The notes under the pieces: model-generated
What the model saw: only the letters and a program-made list of their open reading frames with translations
The model's database searches: none
What the model was told of the DNA's origin: nothing
In this document: in pieces, positions 11,579 to 23,066 of the stretch
Numbering within the stretch: the stretch's first letter is position 1
How the letters are laid out: each line of letters starts with the position of its first letter
Assembly (NCBI GenBank): GCA_037127255.1
Contig: JBANSL010000004.1
Location: 6,076,001-6,140,000 of the forward strand
Length of the DNA stretch: 64,000 nucleotides
Direction of reading: 5' to 3'
Origin: Persicaria tinctoria
Lineage: Eukaryota > Streptophyta > Magnoliopsida > Caryophyllales > Polygonaceae
Position numbers and translations under genes: made by a program

Positions 11579-12029
11579 AATCAGTGTTTGTTGATTTTTT
11601 TTTTTTTTTTTTTTTTTTTGATTAGGAAATAATTCGAGACCGGACAGACCCGGACCTCGAGAGGCCGACGAAGTCGGCAGACGGCAAGCCGTCTAAACAT
11701 ACAGCAAAGCAAAAGAAAATACAACATAAAAGCATAATACAGACACCTAATACAATAAAAGAACTAAAAAAACCCGGAAAACACGAGGCCCTAAGCACAC
11801 AAGCGGACACAGCAGCGAGAAGAAGGAACCCGGCAAGGAGAAGTGGATAGCGAGCGCATGGGACAGCATAACTGACACGATGTCTCGCCGCCGGAAAGAC
11901 GGAAAACAGTAATCCACGTAGGGCAAAGACGACACCTGGGGAAGTGTGGATCACACGACGTTCCCTCCACCTAGATGAAGAATCTTCGGAGACCACGAAC
12001 ACCACCAACACGAATCAGTGTTTGTTGAT
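11579..12029 (-). mobile_element. 5'-truncated LINE end on the minus strand with perfect 17-bp target duplication
   Basis: The target duplication AATCAGTGTTTGTTGAT is perfect at 11579-11595 and 12013-12029. Between them, 11596-12012 begins with a long T run, the poly(A) tail of a minus-strand element. The terminal block before the tail (GACGGCTTGCCGTCTGCCGA.. reading on the minus strand) is shared with the end of the element at 31373-32818, so both use the same LINE family 3' end. Poly(A) plus a long target duplication is the hallmark of target-primed reverse transcription. The minus-strand open frame 12011-11622 has no known domain. Confidence 0.9.
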
Positions 12030-12149
12030 GTTGACATGTTTCATCCTCTAGTTTTGGCTGGACATACTTTTTCTTCGAATTGAAAGTGTTGTCATTTGAA
12101 GAGATAGTGAACATGGCATCATTCATTCATATGAATTGAATAAAGTATT

Positions 12150-12405
12150 GAGTGATGTGAGTATAGTGGTAAGGGAGAGGTAACCCTTGCAAGAGGTCAA
12201 GGGTTCAAATCTCATTACTTACACTTTGTGTAATTAAGTGGGTGCTCAAGCCTTCATTGGCTTGGGTGAGCCTGCCTGGTGGCTTGCCGCCTGGCTTGCC
12301 CGGTTCGGGTCCTTTGCAGGCTAGGGCTCGGACCCGTGGGGGATTAGTCGACAACCTCGGAACCCCCACGTCATAAAAAAAAAATTAAAAAAAAAAATAA
12401 GTTAG
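12150..12405 (+). mobile_element. tRNA-derived SINE
   Basis: A box-like TGAGTATAGTGG (12158-12169) and B box GGTTCAAATCT (12202-12212) are about 32 bp apart, as in tRNA-derived pol III promoters. A GC-rich body follows (12250-12370), then an A-rich tail at about 12374-12400. Length of about 250 bp is normal for plant SINEs. No clean target duplication was recognised. Confidence 0.8.
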
Positions 12406-14459
12406 GGGTTTAAAAGAACTCTCCAATAATTCCAATTTTCTAAAATAAAATAAGTATCCGTTTTTTTTTTTTTTGGACAAACTTTTTTTTTTGGGACAAA
12501 CTTTAGAATAATATTCCTACACGTTTACCATAAAAGTTTAATTAATTGAGGCATTAATTTGAAGGTTGATAGGTACATCCTCAAGGTCCTCAATTGTTTT
12601 GTCTCTTTCATTCATTTGCAACTTCAATCCTTGTCAAAAAAAAAAAAAAGTAACTTCAATGTAGTTTTTTTATAAGAGCATTTTTCATATTTTTAGGATG
12701 TGCTCATAAATATTAATTAGGGAGTATGAATATGATAGATTGTTTCTATGAAGCGGATTTTCATTAAAATACTTGTTAGATATATTAAGGAGTTTTTTTT
12801 TTCACCGATCGATCAACTCAATAATCACCACCGTACAATGTCCTTATTGTCGCCTCCTCATAATCTCCAAGACATCGTCGCCTCATTCACCGCACTTTAG
12901 AATGAAGACGGATTGCAAATCTCATATATACTTTGGAGTTGGGTATGACAATGCATGAGGTGGGAACTCTTCGATCCTTGTAGTGAATTGCTGTTGCGGA
13001 AAGTTAGAAACGGGGAAGGCTGGGGACAGAGATAATAGTCTTCACCCAGCTGTTCTCCACCCCATCCTCACCTTCCAACGAAGATCCTCAATGAGGAGTA
13101 TAAAATCCCCATTTTTCTTCAGATCTTTCATAATTCTATGTAGCTATTCTTTTATTTTTAAATTTTTACCTTATAAGATATTGTATATATACTCCGTATT
13201 TGATTTAACTTTAATAATATCATATTCTTTAATAATATCATATAATGTGTATACTCCGTATTATACATAATTTTATTGTTTTTCTTTCACTTTAAAAATT
13301 TTACCTTATATTTGATTTAACGGAACTCGATGGAAAAACCAACAGAGAACGTAAATGGAGAAAATTAAGTAGATGTAAGATCACGAGATTGTTTGTAATG
13401 TCCTCCTTGAGGGTTTCATTCGGGACTCCCCATAGAGATGAGGATAGGGATTATTTTTCATTCCCGAACGGGAATGAGAATAAGGACGGGATGACTTTTG
13501 GTAAACGGGGATGGGGATGAGTAGGCATGTGCATCCACCACCTTCAGGTGGTTCTTTTGAGTCGGGCCCCCAAATTTTGGGGGCCTATATATTTTCAGGC
13601 ATGTATAATAGTACTACTATAATAAAATCCCATAGATTCACACTTAACTTTCCTTCGGTAAGTGAAATACAATCCAAAATCAAGCCCAAATGTTAAAAAC
13701 ATCTTTACCAATTCTTTTTTTTAAAAAAAAATACTTACGTAAAAAAACAAAGCAAATCAGACCTAAATACCAAATACATTTCCGTTTTTCGATTTTCAAC
13801 ATTAGTAAAAGGGCAAGGGGTGATTCATCTTCTTCATATTCTCTATACTTCATCAATGGGTCTATCGAGCATGCAATTTCTTTTAATTCCCCAAGCTTCA
13901 TTAATTGTAGGTATGAAAAATTCCAACGGGAAGATGAGATTGATTTTGATTATAAGTTTCAGCTTCCCTTACAATTCTTTCACACACACTCTTCTTGCCT
14001 GCTCCCTCACACTCTTTGCTCGCCTGCTCCCTCTCTCTTCTATTTGGTGCTTTCACCATTTTCAATCCGCTAGAATCCATTCATCATCGCTCAATTCAGA
14101 TTTGTAATGCAGCTCCCATTCACAACTATCACCAAATTCAGGTTAGTTGATAAAGTTGTTTTTTATTTTTAATCTTTGTTATTTTTAGAACATGGTCCCA
14201 AAAACATTAAAACGGCCCTGAGAATGAGGATGGAAAAGGTAATGATCTCCGCTCCAAACCTACCCCATTACCATCGCTACTTAGAGGTTTTAAGATTTCG
14301 TTTAAAAAAGTTAAAAGCATCCAAATAAATATCATAAATGTTTCATCTTTCTTATCGTTATCCGATAAACATACTCTTCTAAACCAAATGCAACCTTAAT
14401 AATTAATGATATTTTTTGTTTACAGTAGGCAAGAATTATGAGCGATTACACAAACTGTA
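12406..14459. other. intergenic AT-rich region with small repeats, no gene recognised
   Basis: At 12463-12505 a T-run plus 'ggacaaact' unit is duplicated. At 13190-13262 'atactccgtatt' and 'taataatatcatat' are each repeated, probably MITE debris. At 13565-13585 GGCCCCCAAATTTTGGGGGCC is a near-perfect palindrome. The minus-strand open frame 13901-13680 is unrecognised. Segments at 13400-13530 carry repeated GGGGATG motifs typical of old DNA-transposon termini. Confidence 0.4.
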
Positions 14460-15380
14460 ATCTGGCTCCTTGAAGATTCTTAAGGATGATGTTACAAAGT
14501 TCCCTATTAAAAGAGATAGTAGAGCTATTACAAATGATACCCTTCCGAGCTATAAAGTCGGCTACTCGATTCGCTTCTCGGTAGCAGTGTCTATATTGAA
14601 CAAGGCCAAAAGCATATTCCAGTTGCTTGATCTTTTCAATGTGATGTATAATCTCCCATCTAACATTATTGTTGTTGGTGATGGCTTTGATGAGCTGTAG
14701 ATTGTCCCATTCTATTATTACTCTTCAAAGTCCTTTCCTAATTGTTTGCTCCATACATGTCTGAATAGCAATAGCTTCAGTTTGAATGACTGAGCATTTG
14801 ACAGTTTCCTTGTAAAACATATCAATGGCATGACACCGGGAGTCCCGAGCAACCCCTCCCACATGGCAAGCGCATGTGGGGTTAACAGAGCTCTCCACAT
14901 TGATTTTGTAGATAGCCTCTGGTGGTCTGCTACATTTAGCTTTAGATCTCTTGTTTGTAGTTTTATTCCTATAATTATCTTTTTCAATTTGGGTACAATC
15001 ATAGACGTTTCCAATGATTCTTCGAATGATATTTTCTATTGGGGTTGGAGCTTTATTCTTAAAGATAAGTTCATTTCTAATTTCTCAAATAGTTTGCCAA
15101 ATGAAAACTAGTTCCTCAAAAAATTTATTTCCTAGTCGAATTTCGTCTATATTAAAAGTGTGGGATTCATTTATGTTCATATGTTGAAAGAATTTTCCTG
15201 TTTGTAGCTCAAAGTGGTCAATTATTTTCCTGGTGAATAGACAGCTTCTCATTAAGTGTTTCACATCTTCTTCCGCTTGATTGCAAAGACTACACTGGCT
15301 GGGAACTCGGTTAACATAGTTATTAAGCCTTTGAGTGGTAGGAAGACTATCTACCATTATTTTCCACATAAAGCTTCTTA
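14460..15380 (-). pseudogene. L1-type LINE remnant: zinc-binding RT region and RNase H
   Basis: On the minus strand 15369-15085 encodes a zf-RVT-like block (MWKIMVDSLPTTQRL, CSLCNQAEEDVKHLMRSC) that follows the RT in plant L1-type LINEs. Downstream, from about 14860 to 14600, another frame gives RNase H-like sequence (QTEAIAIQTCMEQ, RVIIEWDN, HCYREANRVADFIA) interrupted by TGA. Frames differ and stops occur, so it is a decayed 3' half of a LINE. The RT core and endonuclease are absent. Confidence 0.8.
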
Positions 15381-16784
15381 TTTTAGGAGGTAAATTAAGC
15401 TAGCTTTCAAATCCAGTTAATTAAGATCTCGTTATTTGTCATGTGTTTGATAGATTTCGTAGTGAAATTTCCACTTGGGTCTAGCTTCCGAATATGTTTG
15501 TCTGGCGTATCCCAATTTGGTATTTGTATATATAGAATTTTACGAGAGACTTCGGGGGAAGAGACTATTTATTAGTGGAGTATTCTAACGTTTTTGTGAG
15601 CTAAAAAAGTTGATTTACTTTCATTTTCGGATAATGATATAGTAAAACAAGAGAACAATACGACATGAAAATTGCAAACAAATAAAAATGGTGTAAGAAA
15701 AGTGGGTGGGAAAACACAATTACTACTTGAAAGAGACAAAACAAAAGGATCAAAACCCATAAACTTAATGATGGGTTAAGTACTTAAGTTAGAAGAGTAC
15801 ATATGAAGGGCATCAAGTTTTGGATCTTGTGAACAATTATTTATTTGTTCCATTTTAAAAAGAACTTCTACAACTCAATGTTCATCATATATCCTCTTTC
15901 TTTATCCAAATTTTTTTTTTTGCCTTTTGCCTGAAGTTAAACTTAGCACTGTAGCTACAAGCTAGAAGGTGAGTAAAATAATACAGTACTACATATGTCT
16001 TAAAATATAGGTCATTTGACATTTTAACGTTTTGTAAATAGTTCAAAACTATATAATATATTTAATTAAATTTATTAATTTATTAATAAATATAATATTA
16101 TTTTTAAAAATTAATAATAAAAAAATTAATATTTTATATAGTATTTAACTTCTTAAAAAACGTGTTAAAAAATAAAATGATTTATATTTTTAGATGGAGG
16201 GAGTAGGTAGGAATTTTTTTATATAAGGAAATAATTTGGATAGACAGTCAGGACTGAGTTTTTTTTCCTAGATCATATTGTTGCGAATAAGGTTAAATAG
16301 ATCGGGATAATTCTAGATTTGTATTCTATTGGTGTGGTGGATAAGGTGTGCATAAATTACTTTCGCATAATACGGAGTACATGATTAATGGAAGCGGTTC
16401 TAAACTTATGATTTAGAAATATTATATATATAGCTTATATATATTTATATATTTTAACAAAGGGCTAAAATATACAGTAATAATTTACTAATCATATAAA
16501 TACCAACATAGAGTAAACTCTAAGGAAAAGCTGTGCAGTGCAGAGCATATAAAAGGAAAAAGTCCAAATCATGTTACCTTTTTAACACTAAATTTATGGC
16601 AGTTGTTCACAATCAATTCTATACTCATTTCCTCAAAAAAAAAAAAAATGTATACTTTATAGTCTACCCACAAAAATTGAAGAAAAGAAAATAGAAAAAA
16701 GGGAATCTTTTTACATTTATGTCTCATTTACAAACACCCATATTTAAATTTATCAAATCTCCTCCTTACCCCTAAATCTGACCT
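15381..16784. other. intergenic, strongly AT-rich, no gene recognised
   Basis: At about 15995-16205 lies a very AT-rich stretch starting 'tacatatgtcttaaaatata' and ending 'tttttagatggagggagta', resembling a degraded Stowaway-like MITE (the end matches CTCCCTCC inverted). No coding exons were found. Confidence 0.45.
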
Positions 16785-16792
16785 TATATAAA
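16785..16792 (+). promoter_or_regulatory. TATA box of the phosphotransfer gene
   Basis: TATATAAA lies 71 bp upstream of the ATG at 16856, a plausible core promoter position for a short 5' UTR. Inferred from sequence only. Confidence 0.6.
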
Positions 16793-16855
16793 TTGGATTA
16801 AATGATAAATTTGGATGCACACAAAACCAAAGAGAAACTCCAAAGAGCTGCACCA

Positions 16856-18102
16856 ATGGATACTGCCACTCAGCTACTACAGAACCAGCTTCAAGAATAC
16901 ACAACCTCCTTGTTCAGTCAGGTGAGTCCCTAAAATTTCTTTTTTTTTTTTTTTTGGTTATTAATTCTTAGTGATTTGGTGTATATGTTTTGATTGACCC
17001 AAAAAAAAAACAGGGGATTTTGAATGAGCAGTTCACCCAGCTACAGTCCTTGCAAGATGAAAGCAACCCTGATTTTGTGGTGGAAGTAGTCACCCTCTTC
17101 TTTGAGGACTCTGAAAGACTCCTAAATGAACTTGCCAAATCCCTGTAAGATTTATAAAAAAAAAAATTGTTATCTTCTTGGGCTTGAATCTAAAATATGT
17201 CATTTGTAATCTGTGGCTTGTAGAGGACAAGCAAATGTGGATTTCAGGAGGGTAGATGCCCATGTTCACCAGCTCAAAGGGAGCAGCTCCAGGTATTAAA
17301 AACACAAAAAAAAAAAAAAAAAAAAATTAATTTGGTATAATAATTCATTCAAGAAATGAAATCTTGAATCAGATCAAATTCAACTAAATAGATCTTAGAT
17401 CTTGAATACATTTTGTTTTGTGATGATGGTTTTGAATTTCAACAAGGGTAATTTAATGTGTGTGGTATATTTGTGGGTTCAGTATTGGTGCACAAAGGGT
17501 GCAAAATTCATGCATTGCCTTTAGGAACCACTGTGATGACAAGAACATTGAAGGGTAACCCTAATTTCTTTTCTTTATTTAATTTGATTTATCAATGATC
17601 GATACTCGAATGAAATGAGTTGGGAGTTGATCGTATCGCTTTGGATTTGAAGGTGCTTGAGGTGTCTGCAAGATGTGAAGAATGAGTACACCATTGTCAA
17701 GGGGAAGCTGGAAACTCTATTGAAGGTTTCTTTTTTTTCCTTATTTTTTTTTTAATTCAAGAAATACTTGGGTTACTTTATTGATTTATTGATGTTACTT
17801 TTGTTTGGATAGCTATAAAGTATAAATGTCATATATTTATTGTGATATTGTTAGTGTTTTAAAAAGCGTTAGGCGGTGAGGAATCGCCTCGTGTCTAGAC
17901 ATCCGTCTAAATGTGTGTAGGCGCCCGTCTAACGTACTCTAGGCGTAGCGTAGGGGTTGTCTAGCGGCTAGTGCCTAGACACGATTTTTAGAACAGTTTT
18001 TATACTTCATGTGAGTTTGAGTAAACAACCTACAAATCTGATTATTGCTATGGATATTGGCCAATGCAGATGGAGCAACAGATTGTAGCAGCTGGGAGAT
18101 AA
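16856..18102 (+). CDS. histidine-containing phosphotransfer protein (AHP type)
   Basis: Six exons, 16856-16921, 17014-17144, 17224-17292, 17483-17554, 17653-17725 and 18070-18102, join in frame into 147 aa with consensus GT-AG junctions. The HPt signature [17 protein letters not shown] spans the exon 3/4 junction and includes the phospho-accepting histidine, followed by [18 protein letters not shown]. Family members shuttle a phosphoryl group from hybrid histidine kinases (including cytokinin receptors) to nuclear response regulators, moving between cytosol and nucleus. Length of about 150 aa is normal. Unlike pseudo-HPts, the conserved His is kept. Intron 5 carries a MITE-like insertion. The last exon encodes only [10 protein letters not shown]. 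Confidence 0.95.
17853..17996. mobile_element. short hAT-like MITE in intron 5 of the phosphotransfer gene
   Basis: The ends AGTGTTTTAAAAAGCG and (reverse complement of the right end) ACTGTTCTAAAAATCG form an imperfect terminal inverted repeat. The interior is rich in TCTAGGCG-like motifs. The ends match the element at 48980-49471, which has an 8-bp target duplication, so this is probably a smaller member of the same family. No target duplication is visible here. Confidence 0.6.
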
Positions 18103-18601
18103 ATTCCAATGAGGTGAAGAGAGAAAATCACCCTGCAATTTCAGAATCCAAAATCCAAAAACCCCCTATTAATTAATTAATTAATTTCTATTGTAGTCTT
18201 GTAAAATCTCCTAAGAAAACTATGTGAATAACCAAAATTCATTATCTACTCCTTGTTCATTTATAATTTTTTAGCATGTAGTTGAGCATATAATATAATA
18301 TATCTTAATTATTTATTTTCATTCAATATCTTTTTTTTAAAGAGCACCCCTTCAATATCTAATCACATGATTATCTATCCCAAATCATTCAGCAAATCTC
18401 CATTCTTATTGCTTATAATCTCTCCTGAGATTCAGTGCTTCTCATCCTTAATTCTTATCCAAATCCCTAATCCGACAACGACGACTACTATAAAAACGAA
18501 GAAACCAGCGAATGGGGAGGCCCTGAGATTCTAAATATTATATCATGATTAATTAACTAAATTGTCAGCTTAAATTGTGGTATTAAAGGGTCACTGACAC
18601 T

Positions 18602-19012
18602 TAGATCTGTCAAACGGGTCATTCGGGTCGGGTTTGAGCCGGGTTACTTCGGGTCTCGGGTAAAACGGGTTCCGGGTATTTCCGGGTTGACTAGAACCCG
18701 GGTTTCGGGTTGATTTCGGGTTTGTCAATTTTTTCCTTTTTAAATTAAAAAAATCATAAATTGATAATTTTGCGATAACTTTTAATTATATATATAAAAA
18801 ATTTGATTATATTTAATTATAAATCAACTGGGTCAACCGGGTCAATCGAGTAAATCGGGTCAAAATTACCGGGTCACCGGGTTGAAACCCAGATTACCCG
18901 GAAAATTTCCGGTTTTTCGGGTTCAGTTAAAAAAAAAATCCGAGTTCGAATCGGAAATTTTCCAAGCGTTCGGATCGGATCAATCGAGTCGGATTGTGTT
19001 TTAACAGGTCTA
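18602..19012. mobile_element. non-autonomous hAT element, 411 bp
   Basis: Left end TAGATCTGTCAAA pairs with the right end (reverse complement TAGACCTGTTAAA). Flanks CTGACACT (18594-18601) and CTGGCACT (19013-19020) match at 7 of 8 positions, the 8-bp duplication expected for hAT elements. The interior holds many GGGTCGGGTT/CGGGTT repeats in both orientations and no coding sequence. Confidence 0.8.
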
Positions 19013-19020
19013 CTGGCACT

Positions 19021-19544
19021 GCACACAGTTAAGGAGACTCATTTGAGAGGTTGCTCCCACACACAAGTTTCTTAACACAAAGCAAAAATTTAAAGGCCAG
19101 TTGTTTATCTTCATGACCATAAATCATTTTTTTTTATTTTTTTCTATGGACATGAAAGATATATTATTAATTTTTATATGACTATTTAAAAAAAATATGA
19201 GAGGGGAAAAAAAAAAGAATGTGTGAATTGAATTATTTGATCAAGTCAACTGCAATAGTTGAAGGTGGGATGCTTCATGTTCCTTAATTATCTCCTCACT
19301 TTCACTTGTTTCCAACACCTTGTTTCATTTCCTTTGTGTTGTAAGTGTAAGATAATGTATACATTGTGCCGACACACATAAATAAATAAAATTAAAATTG
19401 TTCTGTGTGAGTGAAAAAAGATTGTTTTCTTTGCTTGTTCAATATCTGGATATGTTGATGTCTCCTACTCTCATGAATATATAGTTGGAATGTAGTTAAA
19501 GTTAATTAGGAGTCTTAACAGAGAGACTAGTATGTGGTGATCTT
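19021..19544. other. intergenic, no gene recognised
   Basis: AT-rich sequence without recognisable exons or terminal repeats. Confidence 0.45.
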
Positions 19545-20162
19545 TAGGGTTGTTATTCGAGTGGGACGAGCCGAGTATTGTTTGTTCATATTCAGTTCAT
19601 TTAGGATATAAACGAGCTCGAGCCGAACCTAAATTTTGACTCGAGTTTACAAATGTGCTCATACTCGACTCGTTAATTTAGGAAATGAACGAGCTCGAGC
19701 AAAGCGTTTTTCTAGCTTTAAGCAGTTCTACTTGCTTATTATATAGTAACTTAAAGAAAATTGCAGAAATTCTATAAAATTCGAGCTTAGTTCGAATGTG
19801 TTATGTCCCAAAGGACATTGATAGGGGTTGAAGGGAGAAAGGAAGGTGATTGAGAGAGGTAGAGTTCAGAGGAAGAAGAACGTAGGCAAAGAGAGAGGAT
19901 AGAGATTAGGAGAGATAGGTAAAGTGTTTGATTATTTGGATAAACCCACAATTACAATAGATAAAGATATTTATACCCTAAACCATTAATACCTAATAGG
20001 CTAATATCTAATAAGGTCATTACAGAATGAGTCGAGCTTTGGACTGAGCTTTAAAATGTGCTCATACTCGGCTCATTTAGAAAATGAACGAGCTCAAGCC
20101 AAGTTTTTATCGAGCGAGTACCGAATCAAATTCGAGCTACTCGTGTTCACATAACACACCTA
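19545..20162. mobile_element. hAT-like element split by a solo LTR
   Basis: Left end TAGGGTTGTTATTCGAGT resembles the reverse complement of the right end, TAGGTGTGTTATGTGAAC. The body has repeated GAGCTCGAGC motifs in both orientations. A related end occurs at 25345-25418. No 8-bp target duplication could be matched, so the boundaries are approximate. The element is interrupted at 19799-20024. Confidence 0.55.
19799..20024 (-). mobile_element. solo LTR, 226 bp, with GAATG target duplication
   Basis: The unit starts TGTTATG and ends CATTACA, giving TG..CA ends, and is flanked by GAATG at 19794-19798 and 20025-20029. On the minus strand a TATAAATA motif precedes a pyrimidine-rich leader, as in plant LTRs, so I assign minus orientation. 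No internal region or second LTR is present, so it arose by LTR-LTR recombination. It sits inside the hAT-like element and is therefore younger. Confidence 0.85.
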
Positions 20163-20794
20163 GAGAATATTAGGAGGGGACATGGGAGAGCATGTGCTCC
20201 CTCTCATCTGACGAATAACCTATGTAATATTCTATTTGTCGATAACTTAGTTTTGATATATATTATGCTCTAATCCTACATTCATTAATCACTTTATTTT
20301 TATTTCAATAAATTAAAATGCTTTTATATTTTACTTAGATTGACATTAGCATACTATAATTCATTTTGAGAGATTCGAAATGATATGTTATATTACTTAT
20401 TTCGATCTTCATGTAAGAAGCTACACAACTTTTTTTTTTTATAATGGGTTATATATTATTACATGTTAAAAGTATAACAAGTTACTTATTGCCTCAATGT
20501 TTATTGTGTTGCATTTTATATCCTTATTTTGCTAGTTTTGTTTATTCAACTATTTTATTTATTTTTATTTTAGATAGGAAAAAAATTACATGGTTTAAAA
20601 GTGAATTAAATTGTGTAACAAAAATCTAAAAATAAAGAAAATTTCACCCTATTATCCACCCCACTACCTCAATTTCTCATATTGATTAAAAATATTTATA
20701 TTATATCCTTCCTTTTAAAAAACTTTATGGGATCTTCATTTGTTGACAATTACTTTTATCTTTTATTTACACTTATCTTTTATCCGATGGCATA
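20163..20794. other. intergenic, AT-rich, no gene recognised
   Basis: Nothing beyond AT-rich sequence was recognised. The open frame 20444-20629 is hydrophobic and compositionally biased. Confidence 0.45.
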
Positions 20795-20930
20795 TTTTTT
20801 TTTTTTGAATTAGTAAAGATATAGATGTGTAAAAAGGAAATTTACAAGAAGCTCGACAAAGGACCGAGCTCAAGATAGCCGAAGCCAACCTCCCCCCAAA
20901 AGCAAAAGGGGACAGGGGAGGCAACAATAC
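20795..20930 (-). mobile_element. 5'-truncated LINE 3' end (minus strand)
   Basis: The segment begins with a T run (poly(A) on the minus strand) followed by GC-richer sequence unlike its AT-rich surroundings. Only CATAT is repeated at both edges, so the target duplication is weak. It resembles a short, 5'-truncated retroposon tail; a SINE tail is the alternative. Confidence 0.45.
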
Positions 20931-21390
20931 TCATATATTTTTTAAGCACAATAATATTATCTCGGTAAAATATATGGGAAGATATATCCACGTCATGACA
21001 TCTGCATTGTTAAATAGTTGTAAATAATAATAAAAAATCCACATAATGGCATCCGCATGACATCTACATATATGACAATAAAAAAAATTGTAAAAATAAT
21101 CCGTATCTCCTTAAATTTTCAATTTCATTTTGAAATTATTCCATATAAATAAATTATTTTCACTTTTTACAAAAATAAGAACCATCAGTATACATAATAT
21201 CGTTATAATTTTCTTACTATAAATAATACAGAGTATTATATAATCTATTATCATAAATACAAATAAAAATATAACTATATATTTTTAAATTAAAATGATT
21301 AAAACCAAAAGTTAATAAAATACTCTTGCTTAAATATCTGCGGATCTGACACTAGTTTTGCTTATAGCAAATATTTCCTTTTAACTTTTT

Positions 21391-21704
21391 TAGGATCCGT
21401 TTGCCAATGTAAGTAGCTTTTCGGAGCTTTTGATTTTAATATTTTATAGTTTTAAATAAGTTAAATATAAGATTTTAATTTAATTAGCTTTTGAAATTGG
21501 ATTTTCAACCGCTACTCACCCCAAGCTTTTCAGAATTTTATTCATTTTTTTCTATCTGATCAGCTAGTTTGTATCGGTTACTCTATCAGCTGGGTTACCA
21601 AACATCTTACTAGCTTTTGAAAACTCTAATTTAACATATATTTAACACATTTAATCCATCAGTTTCAGCTACCTCGTCAGCTCTGTTTTACCAAACTGAC
21701 CCTA
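21391..21704. mobile_element. MITE related to the element at 9037-9526
   Basis: Ends TAGGATCCGTTTGCCAA and, from the right, TAGGGTCAGTTTGGTAA form an imperfect terminal inverted repeat. The interior 'agattttaatttaattagcttttgaaat' is shared with the 9-kb element, without the 186-bp duplication. It is non-coding, with no clear target duplication. Confidence 0.7.
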
Positions 21705-22133
21705 AAGAAAGAAGTATTTTTAGTAAACCAAACTGTTTTTAAATAGCAAGATGAATGCAGAGTTGACTGTGGCGACAAGAAGTAAATAGCAAAAATAGGA
21801 TCAGGATTCAGGATCAATGAACTCTCTTCTGTAAGGAATTTTTAAAAATCAGCCATTAAATTTTGGATCCCATAATAATAACCACTTAGTCAGCTCAGTG
21901 CAAATTACTCTTACTAAAAGTCAGCTCTCTTTTGTCCAATTCATCTCTACTTATTGAAACGTGATGAAATTTATGAATTCGGTGTTTTGAATTTAGCAGC
22001 AGCGTTACATGAACCGATGACAGATACTATATACATTACATTCATGTGAATGGATTTCACTATTTTAAATCTGTTTGAACCTTAGTTTGATACATGTCTA
22101 ACATTAAATACACCTGACATTAAAAAGTAGCAA
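21705..22133. other. intergenic, no gene recognised
   Basis: No exon, terminal repeat or RNA gene was recognised. Confidence 0.4.
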
Positions 22134-22366
22134 ACGGATCTTTGATTCGTTCAATATAATTAACGGATCTATGATCCATTCATGTGTTTTTTATATATAA
22201 AAAACCAGGTTTAAAATTTTTGAAAAAATAATAATAAAAAAATATAAATACACGGATCTATGATCCCTTGTGTTCTTTTTTTTTTAAATTTAAATTTCAA
22301 CTTAAAAAAATAGCATGAACGGATCATGAATCCATTTCAAAATCAAACGGATTTATGATCCATTTG
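22134..22366. repeat. cluster of short palindromic ACGGATC..GATCC motifs
   Basis: Five related copies of an imperfect palindrome (type ACGGATCTATGATCCATT) start at about 22134, 22163, 22252, 22319 and 22347. Spacing is irregular and the spacers are AT-rich and unrelated. It is not a CRISPR array, because repeats and spacers are irregular and the genome is a plant. Function unknown. Confidence 0.65.
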
Positions 22367-23066
22367 TTTTATTTTAAAAAAAAAAATTAACGGTTATTGG
22401 ACACCTGTCGAATTGTAGAGCAAATGGATTTAAAATCTGTTCCGTTTGAGTGCATATAGCACCTGATCTTGGTGCATATAACAACAATCTAATTTAATGG
22501 TTTTATTTTGATTTATGTGTGTGCTTTCATCGGTTCCAGCATAGCTCTGCTATGCCCACAAGTGATTCCACCACAGGCGATCACCTCGCCAATATTATTA
22601 CGAATAATGAAACGAAGAAAAAAAGAAGTTAGTTACAAGTTACAACCAAAACTTAAAAATATTTGAGTATATCAATACAATAACAATATGAAATACCTCA
22701 CAAAACAAACACTTAAAAAATAATCCAAATACCATACTAGTTTTGATATTTTAGTTAGTTTGACTTATTTTGATCAGATTCTATAAGCTAATGGCTAATG
22801 CAAATTTGGGGAGGGGGGGGGGGGGGCAACTTTGAAGTTTGTAAGAAATAAAATGTTCAGAAGTTTCTATCATCAAAATTCAAAATACACTTGCATCAAA
22901 CAAAACAAGGGTCTGCACACTTGCACAATGTAGCTCACATTCTAGACCCATTAATCATCTAAATGGGCCCTAAACAGCCCATTTACATAGGCACAAATTC
23001 ATTTACACTTAATATAGGCCCAATCTTTGCGCATTTATAATAAACCAGAAAACAAAGACATTCCTT
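22367..23066. other. intergenic with a long G run, no gene recognised
   Basis: At about 22809-22826 there is a run of nearly 20 G residues. No coding or terminal-repeat structure is evident before the hAT transposase relic starts near 23067. Confidence 0.45.

Noticed and set aside
11622..12011. 129-aa hydrophobic minus-strand frame
   Set aside because: It coincides exactly with a 5'-truncated LINE 3' end; no transporter or other domain is supported.
13680..13901. 73-aa minus-strand frame (IACSIDPLMKYREYEED)
   Set aside because: Looks vaguely protein-like but I could not tie it to any family; left unannotated.
22134..22366. Possible CRISPR-like array of palindromic repeats
   Set aside because: Repeats are imperfect and irregularly spaced, spacers are low-complexity, no cas genes exist and the genome is a plant.
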